Of a stretch of 5,750 nt of DNA, positions 5,112 through 5,750 are shown piece by piece. The position numbers and the translations under genes are program-made. The stretch's first letter is position 1. Every line of letters starts with the position of its first letter. The notes under the pieces are model-generated. The model worked only from the letters and a program-made list of their open reading frames with translations, searched no databases and was not told the origin of the DNA. The stretch comes from Acidobacteriota bacterium (GTDB lineage Bacteria; Acidobacteriota; Terriglobia; Acidiferrales; UBA7541): positions 1-5,750 of the forward strand of contig JACOSF010000133.1 of NCBI GenBank assembly GCA_016179005.1, in the 5' to 3' direction.

Positions 5112-5750
5112 ATGACACACAAGAAAATTCGCGTGGCGGTGATCGGCGTGGGCGACTTCGGACGCAACCACGTCCGTGTCTATCGCGAGCTCGAGGAAGC
5201 CCAGCTCGTCGGCGTGGTGGATAGCAACGCCGACCGCGCCCGCGCCATCGCCGCGGACTTCAACACTGAAGTGCTGCCGGGTGTCGAGGCGCTCGCCGGC
5301 CGCGTGGATGCCGTCAGCCTCGCGGTACCCACTATCGAGCACGCGAGCCTCGGCTGCCGCCTGCTGGAGCAGGGCATTGACGTGCTGGTGGAGAAACCGA
5401 TGGCGTCATCGGTGGCGGAAGCGGACCAACTTATTTCCGCGGCAGAAAAGCACAAGCGCGTCTTGCAAGTCGGGCACCTCGAGCGCTTCAACCCGGCCAT
5501 CGTTGCCGTGCAGCCGCTGGTAACGCGTCCGCTGTTTTTTGAAGTCCACCGGCTGGGTGTGTTTTCCGCGCGCAGCCTTGATGTGGACGTGGTGTACGAC
5601 GTGATGATTCATGATCTCGACATTTTGCTCGCCCTCGTGGAGGGCCCGGTGAAAGAAGTGAAGTCCGTGGGCATTCCTATTTTGACGGAGCGCGTGGACA
5701 TCGCGCATGCCCGCATCGAATTCGAAGCCGGCGCGGTGGCCAACATCACC
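5112..5750 (+). CDS. Gfo/Idh/MocA family oxidoreductase, 3'-truncated by window end
   Basis: The first 213 codons are open to the window edge with no stop, so this is a partial NAD(P)-dependent sugar dehydrogenase. The N-terminal Rossmann fold begins at RVAVIGVGDFG, with the GxGxxG glycines at 12, 14 and 17. Asp37 of VVD ends beta 2 and would bind the cofactor ribose. The family signature EKP at 94-96 carries Lys95. The C-terminal alpha/beta domain contains YDVMIHDLD (162-170) with the expected catalytic His167. It follows lpxI by 78 nt, most of it the repeat element, with only a weak GGGA before the ATG. Members of this family include GnnA, which oxidises C3 of UDP-GlcNAc for lipid A in Acidithiobacillus; position in an lpx run makes that role attractive but unproven. 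WlbA-like or other nucleotide-sugar dehydrogenases are alternatives. Confidence 0.85.
   Translation, partial: MTHKKIRVAVIGVGDFGRNHVRVYRELEEAQLVGVVDSNADRARAIAADFNTEVLPGVEALAGRVDAVSLAVPTIEHASLGCRLLEQGIDVLVEKPMASSVAEADQLISAAEKHKRVLQVGHLERFNPAIVAVQPLVTRPLFFEVHRLGVFSARSLDVDVVYDVMIHDLDILLALVEGPVKEVKSVGIPILTERVDIAHARIEFEAGAVANIT

Noticed and set aside
5097..5523. Minus-strand and alternate-frame plus-strand open frames over the oxidoreductase gene (for example 5176-5523 and 5180-5500)
   Set aside because: The frame from 5112 encodes a clear Rossmann motif, EKP and IHD signatures and stays open to the window edge. The others are shadows.

Overview
The window is GC-rich, tightly packed bacterial chromosome from a Gram-negative (diderm) organism. 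It holds an early lipid A biosynthesis run in the order fabZ - lpxA - lpxI - Gfo/Idh/MocA oxidoreductase. That order, the use of LpxI rather than LpxH, and a secreted TPR plus HExxH protein with an acidobacterial look suggest Acidobacteriota. A deltaproteobacterial-type lineage is the main alternative. This assignment rests on recognition of families and gene order, not on a database search. No tRNA, rRNA, CRISPR array, transposase or phage gene was seen.

Layout. 1-119 is a 5' regulatory stretch: three AGCAA-containing heptamers exactly 10 bp apart, then a promoter-like -10 placed so that the following GTG would start a leaderless mRNA. 120-1562 (+) encodes an exported TPR/zinc-peptidase-like protein. 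1563-1614 lies between convergent genes and is almost filled by a 41-bp palindromic element. 1615-2754 (-) encodes an M20 metallopeptidase of the carboxypeptidase G2 type. 2755-2940 is a divergent promoter region, including a long inverted repeat that would fold in the fabZ leader RNA. 2941-5750 (+) is the lipid A run: fabZ, lpxA (4-nt overlap), lpxI, a 71-bp double-hairpin element, and a Gfo/Idh/MocA oxidoreductase that continues past the window edge.

How the genes fit together. FabZ and LpxA compete for the same (R)-3-hydroxyacyl-ACP pool. FabZ sends it to membrane phospholipid, and LpxA puts it on UDP-GlcNAc as the first step of lipid A. LpxI later cleaves UDP-2,3-diacylglucosamine to lipid X. 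The oxidoreductase is the least understood member. Its family and position make a GnnA-like role (oxidising C3 of UDP-GlcNAc to allow an amide-linked lipid A) a testable idea, and LpxA here differs from the E. coli enzyme at several substrate-contact positions. The two flanking peptidase genes have no evident link to lipid A.

The most notable non-coding signals are the phased AGCAA repeats, the fabZ leader inverted repeat, and two related GTAGGGG...CCCCTAC elements, each placed directly at a gene's stop codon. Nothing here is a clearly new multi-gene system.
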